A stretch of 64,000 nucleotides of DNA from contig CM068584.1 of the NCBI GenBank assembly GCA_035048485.1, positions 68,911,878-68,975,877 of the forward strand, written 5' to 3'. This stretch comes from Pteria penguin (lineage: Eukaryota > Mollusca > Bivalvia > Pterioida > Pteriidae). The notes beneath the pieces were generated by a model. That model saw only the letters and a program-made list of their open reading frames with translations, had not been told where the DNA came from and searched no databases. The translations under genes and the position numbers were made by a program. Of this stretch, positions 58,340 through 64,000 are shown piece by piece (the first letter of the stretch is position 1; each line of letters begins with the position of its first letter).

Positions 58340-59930
58340 GAGAGCGTATCGGCGAATGCCCTGACAAAAATGTCCGCCTCACAGTAAAACTTAACTTCTA
58401 TTAGGGAATTCGCCGAAAAAACATCCCCTAATTAAGGTTCCTAATGAATAAAAACGATATGAATTTACCGGTGATACTTACCGAGTATGATAGTGGATCG
58501 GTTGATATTATGTTGTAATAGAATATGTAACAGAACAAAGGTAAAACCACTAGTAGTAATCGAATGCCCTGTCCAAAAATTCAGCCTCACAAAGAAACTT
58601 ATTTTCTTATAGCGAATTCGCCGAAAAAAAACACTCGCATGGCCACCCCTACTTAAGATTCCTAATGAATATAAAGGATACACATTTACCGGTGATCTAT
58701 ACCGGGTATGATAGTCGATCGGTTGATACTAAGGGATGCTGTGATATGTGATAAGATTTTATAGCTCAGCGCCCAATTTAGTGCCCTGACATCTACTCAA
58801 ACAAAGCAATTTTATGTTAAGAGAGGGAATTGTATTACTTATTATGTAATAAACTGCACTGCTTCGTTCATTTCAGCAAAAATGGCCATCATAGCTTGGT
58901 CTGGATCTGATTATACCCTACATATACACCTGGCCCATTCAATCCCTGCCGTGGTATACAATCTTATTTGGAGTCAATATATGATCACCAAGAACGTTTT
59001 CTTTTGTATATTAATTGAAATTGATTTGGAGGCAACATATGGTTAAAAAGAAAGTTTTCCTTTGTATATATATTGATATTGATCTTTTTTGTATTTATGA
59101 TACGTAAACTCGTGGCGGCTAGATTAAAGAGTTTTATTAAAACTCGATGTTATGAATCTAATAGCATCTTTGGACAGCGTCCATCTTTCTCTATATCTAA
59201 AATTGCGTCTACTTTTACAAGTACATATGTGGATTCAAGTTATGGTAAAGTGCACGTAAAGTGTCTGTGTGTGTGTGTGTGACAAAAATTCCGCCTCACA
59301 GTAAAACGTAATTTCTATTAGGGAATTCGCCGAAAAACATCCCTTAATTAAGGTTCCTAATGAATGAAAACGATATGAATTTACCGGTGATACCGAGCAT
59401 GATAGTGGATCGGTTGATATTATGTTGTAATAGTGTAATGTAACAGAACACCTCCTCCACCAATCAAGAGATGTTGTGATACGTGATAACATTTGATAGC
59501 CCAGTGCTCAGTTTAGTACAGTGACAGTCCATGTACTCTAACAAAACAATTTTATGTAAAAAGATTGATTTGCTTCAATTATTATGTAATTAACTGCACT
59601 GCTTCGTTGATTTCAGCAAAAATGGCCATTATGGATTGGTCTGGATCTAATTATACGCTACATATACACCTTGCCCATTCAATCTCTGCCATGGCATTAT
59701 GAATGTCGTTGTCACGCACAATCTTATTTGGAGGCAATATTTTTCTTTTGTATATCTATTGATATTTATCTTTGTAGTATTTATAATACTATAGCTCGTA
59801 AACTCGTGACGGCAACATTTAAGAGTTTTATTTAACACGCGATGTTATGACTCTTATTGCATAGATGGACAACGTCCATCTGTCTCTATCTCTAAAACTG
59901 CGACTTCTTGTGCTGTTACAAGTACATATA
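58340..59930. repeat. Tandem duplication of a unit of about 0.7 kb
   Basis: Three copies of a block (58345-58540, 58565-58735, 59278-59455) share GAATTCGCCGAAAAA, AATTTACCGGTGAT and GATCGGTTGATA. The sequence after the second copy (58736-59270) matches that after the third (59456-59925), e.g. TAACTGCACTGCTTCGTTGA and CAGCAAAAATGGCCAT. It occupies the position where copy 1 of the segmental duplication has no such insert. Confidence 0.8.
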
Positions 59931-60712
59931 TAGTTACATATTATAGTGCACGTTGTTATCGACCGCGGTAAAGTTTTTAACAAAACCAGATGAATTGCCT
60001 AAATGCAGAACTCGTGTACTAAGCAGTCCCGCATATCAAAACCCAATTTATTTATTGATCTACAGTAGATCATGCAAACTGTGTGAGGTTGCTATAGCCT
60101 TACTTTGGAAGGTCTTGTTATTGTACATTAATATGCATTCGTCTGTCTACTTATTAAGTTATGGGAAACTGCATGTAACTGTCAACCGCAGTAAAGATGT
60201 TTTTGAAAACACATGCGTTGAATTAATGCACAATACCGTTTTCAGCAGTACTTAGCGCACGGATATGTAAAAACACTGCATCATTCTATGTTTAGACAGA
60301 GACTGTAGTTCTAACTCCATTTACTAGAGAGTCAAACAGGTGTCATCACCATACAAGGAAGGCATTCATATCGTCAACGTTCACGCCAATCGATCAAACA
60401 ATTCAGCAAAAGTTTTTCTGTTGTATACATTACAATTTGTGCATGTTGCATCTGTAAAGGTACTTTTCTAAGTGTCGTGTGACAGTACATTAGAAAAGAA
60501 AATGATTCAGCATGATGTAACCAATTTTCTAGAATCAAATTACGGCTGTTTATAGCTGGATGTGACTCTAGATTTGGTTGGATGCTCGGGAATAATAAAC
60601 ATAGGGAAGTATAAACTCTACTCTCTGCCGAGGCCAGCATAGGAATCTTGTCTTGATTACATCTTAGTCATGTAGACGTGGGAATGACTAGGCAGCAAAT
60701 AATCCGTTGTAG
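59931..60712. repeat. Segmental duplication, copy 2, second part
   Basis: From about 60100 it matches 53155-53695 up to the start of the 50-bp satellite. Sequence 59931-60100 has no supported feature. Confidence 0.8.
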
Positions 60713-60714
60713 AT

Positions 60715-63700
60715 CACAAATACAAGGTACCAAAACATACACAGGACCGCAATTCACTGTACATAAAACGTGCAATATAGTGAAGTATAGACAATTCCGC
60801 CATGCAGTGTATATAATAAACAAAAGGTACCAAAGAGTAAATAATACCACAATCCAGTATACATAACAATTATCAAGTACCATACTACATAGAATACCAC
60901 AACTCAGTACTCATAACAAATACCAGGTACCATAACACAAAGAGCACCACAACCCAGCAAACATAGCAAATACCAGGTACCATACTACAAAGAGTACCAC
61001 AACTCAGTACACATAACAAATACCAGGTACCATACCACATAGAGTACCACAACACAGTAAACATGGCAAATACCAAGTACCATAATACATAAAGTACCAC
61101 AATCCAGTATACATAACAAATACCAAGTACAATACTACATAGGGTAGCACAATCCAGTATACATAACAAATACCAGGTATCATACTACATAGAGTACCAC
61201 AACCCAGTATACATAACAAATACCAAGTACCATACTACATAGAGTACTACAACCCAGAATACATAACAAATACCAAGTACCATACTACATAGAGTACCAC
61301 AACCCAGTATACACAACAAATACCACGCACCAAACTACACACAGTACCACAATCCAGTACTCATAACAAATACCAAGTTCCATACTACATAGAGTACAAC
61401 AATCCAGTATACATGGAAAAAACCACGTACCATATTACATAGAGTACCACAATCCAGTATACATAACAAATCCCAGGTACAATACTACATAGAGTGCCAC
61501 AATGCAGTATACATAACAAATTCTAGGTACCACACTACATATAGTACCACAATCCAGTATACATAACAAATACCAGGTACCATACTACATAGAGTACCAC
61601 AACCCAGTATACATAACAAATAACAAGTACCATAGTACATAGAGTACCACAACCCAGTATACATAAAAAATACCAGGAACCATACTACATAGAGTACCAC
61701 AATCCAGTATACATAAGAAATACCAAGTACCATGCTACATAGAGAACCACAATCCAGTATACATAACAAATACCAGGTACCATACTACATAGGGTCCAAC
61801 AATCCAGAATACATAACTAATATCAAGTGCCATACTACATAGAATACCACAATCCAGTATACATAATAAATACCAGGTACCATACTATATACACTACCAC
61901 AATCCAATATAAATAACAAATACCAGGTACCATACTACTTAGAGTACCAGAACTCAGTATACATGACAAATACCAGGTACCATACCACATAGAGTACCAC
62001 AACACAGTAAACATAGCAAATACCAAGTACCATAATACATAAAGTACCACAATCCAGTATACATAACAAATACCAAGTACAATACTACATAGGGTAGCAC
62101 AATCCAGTATACATAACAAATACCAAGTACCATACTACATAGAGTACTACAACCCAGTATACATAACAAATACCAAGTACCATACTACATAGAGTACCAC
62201 AACCTACTATACACAACAAATACCACGCACCAAACTACACACAGTACCACAATCCAGTACTCATAACAAATACCAAGTTCCATACTACATAGAGTACAAC
62301 AATCCAGTATACATAAGAAATACCAAGTACCATACTACATAGAGTACCACAACCCAGTATACATAACAAATCCCAGGTACAATACTACATAGAGTGCCAC
62401 AATGCAGTATACATAACAAATTCTAGGTACCACACTACATATAGTACCACAATCCAGTATACATAACAAATACCAGGTACCATACTACATAGAGTACCAC
62501 AATCCAGTATACATAACAAATACCAGGTACCATGCTACATAGAGAACCACAACCCAGTATACACAACAAATACCAGGTACCATACTATATAGAGTACCAC
62601 AATTCAGTATACATAGCAAATACCAAGTACCATACTACATAGAGTACCACAATCCAGTATACATAACAAATACCGGGTACCATACTACATAGAGGATCAC
62701 AATCCAGTATGCATAAGAAATACCGGGTACCATACTACATAGAGTACCACAATCCAGTATGCATGACAAATATCAGGTACCATATTACATAGAGTACCAC
62801 AATCCAGTATACATAACAAATACCAGGTACCATACTACATAGAGTACCACAACCCAGTATACATAACAAATACCAAGTACCATAGTACATAGAGTACCAC
62901 AACCCAGTATACATAACAAATACCAAGTACCACACTACATAGAGTACCACAATCCAGTATGCATAACAAATACCAAGTACCATGCTACATAGAGAACCAC
63001 AACCCAGTATACACAACAAATACCAGGTACCATACTACACAAAGTACCAAAACCCAGTATACATAACAAATACCAAGTACCATGCTACATACATTACCAC
63101 AATCCAGTATACATAACAAATACCGGGTACCATACTACATAGAGGATCACAATCCAGTATACATAAGAAATACCGGGTACCATACTACATAGAGTACCAC
63201 AATCCAGTATGCATGACAAATATCAGGTACCATATTACATAGAGTACCACAATCCAGTATACATAACAAATACCAGGTACCATACTACATAGAGTACCAC
63301 AACCCAGTATACATAACAAATACCAACTACCATAGTACATAGAGTACCACAACCCAGTATACATAACAAATACCAAGTACCACACTACATAGAGTACCAC
63401 AATCCAGTATGCATGACAAATATCAGGTACCATATTACATAGAGTACCACAATCCAGTATACATAACAAATACCAGGTACCATACTACATAGAGTACCAC
63501 AACCCAGTATACATAACAAATACCAAGTACCATGCTACATAGAGTACCACAACTCAGTATACATAACAAATACCAGGTACCATACCACATAGAGTACCAA
63601 AACACAGTATACATAACAAATACTAAGTACCACACTACATAGAGTACCACAATCCAGTATTCGTAACAAATACCAGGTACCATAATACATAGAATATCAC

Positions 63701-64000
63701 ATTCAAGTATAGATAACAAATACCAAGTACCATACTACATAGAGTGCCACAATCCAGTATACATAACAAACACCAGGTACCATACTACATACACTACCAC
63801 AACACAGTATACATAACAAATACCAGGTACCATACTACATACACTACCACAATCCAGTATACATAAGAAATACCAAGTACCATAGTACATGGAGTACAGC
63901 AATCAAGTATAGATAATAAATACCAGGTACCATACTAGATAGAGTACCAAAACCCAGTAATCATAAGAAATGCCAGGCACCATACTACACAGAGTACCAC
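60715..64000. repeat. 50-bp satellite, array 2, with higher-order structure
   Basis: About 65 units of exactly 50 bp (TACCAGGTACCATACTACAT, AGAGTACCACAATCCAGTAT, ACATAACAAA), still running at the window edge. Rare variants recur at fixed distances: CACGCACCAAACTACACACA at 61324 and 62224 (900 bp), AATACTACATAGGGTAGCAC at 61131 and 62081 (950 bp), TACCGGGTACCATACTACAT around 62671 and 63121 (450 bp). This is higher-order repeat organisation. Minus-strand open frames of about 94 codons are artefacts of a stop-free 50-bp unit. Confidence 0.97.

Noticed and set aside
60668..63719. A series of 71-94-codon minus-strand frames resembling a repetitive membrane protein (WYLVFVMYTGLWYSM)
   Set aside because: The 50-bp satellite unit happens to be stop-free in one frame for several units; no start context, domain or conservation beyond the DNA repeat.
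60715..64000. Regular direct repeats reminiscent of a CRISPR array
   Set aside because: There are no unique spacers; whole 50-bp units are contiguous, the DNA is eukaryotic and no cas genes exist.

Overview
This is animal nuclear DNA from a repeat-dense, apparently gene-poor region. There are spliced GT-AG exons, tRNA-derived SINE heads, Penelope-like elements, an I/Nimb-type LINE, Harbinger, hAT and CACTA-type DNA transposons, DUF6589 and THAP sequences, long A/T microsatellites and poly-C/G runs. Several short repeats (for example one running from AAGATGTGTTTGTGAAACAC to a GACAGACAG/ATGCCCC tail) are ones I associate with bivalve molluscs, so a bivalve is the most likely source; this is recognition from memory, not a search. 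I found no intact host gene. Every recognisable protein is of transposon or transposon-like type and carries frameshifts or stops.

Left part (1-17.3 kb) is a nest. A spliced Harbinger transposase pseudogene (H1) starts at about 959, directly against a Penelope-like fragment (38-958). At 4466/12002 H1 is split by a 7.5-kb minus-strand I/Nimb LINE flanked by a 13-bp target duplication (TTCGTCGATTACA). That LINE is split in turn between its RT and RNase H domains by a 1,698-bp element with 18-bp inverted termini and TTAA duplications. Removing each insertion restores the reading frame of its host. To the right lies a 4.5-kb non-autonomous CACTA-type element (12652-17168): CACTAC termini, TAT duplication, and about 300-bp terminal inverted repeats made largely of a TTTTTCAG minisatellite.

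Middle part (17.3-43.8 kb): copies of a GACAGACAG/ATGCCCC repeat; a minus-strand three-exon Myb/SANT-like pseudogene (19.3-21.9 kb); a hAT transposase remnant (24.0-25.0 kb); a second Harbinger transposase (H2, 26.1-28.2 kb) with a clean intron; a minus-strand, at least seven-exon transposase-like pseudogene of the family with a GDGRxDSPGHSAKY signature (28.4-30.9 kb); SINE pieces around 33 kb; inverted-repeat elements (35.6-36.3 kb, 39.1 kb); a direct duplication (37.3-40.5 kb); and a Penelope-like RT fragment fused to a RecQ-like helicase pseudogene (41.6-43.7 kb).

Right part (44-64 kb): a minus-strand multi-exon DUF6589 pseudogene (50.0-44.7 kb) whose last exon is split by a 2.67-kb foldback element with roughly 0.97-kb inverted arms and a THAP start in its centre. 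From 51.8 kb two tandem families (a 51-bp unit with a perfect CCGTCATATGACGG palindrome, and a 50-bp unit around GGTACC) occur twice in the same order as a segmental duplication. The second copy of the 50-bp satellite runs from 60.7 kb past the window edge and shows higher-order structure (450- and 900-950-bp periods). The genes do not form a pathway; the window records successive insertions.
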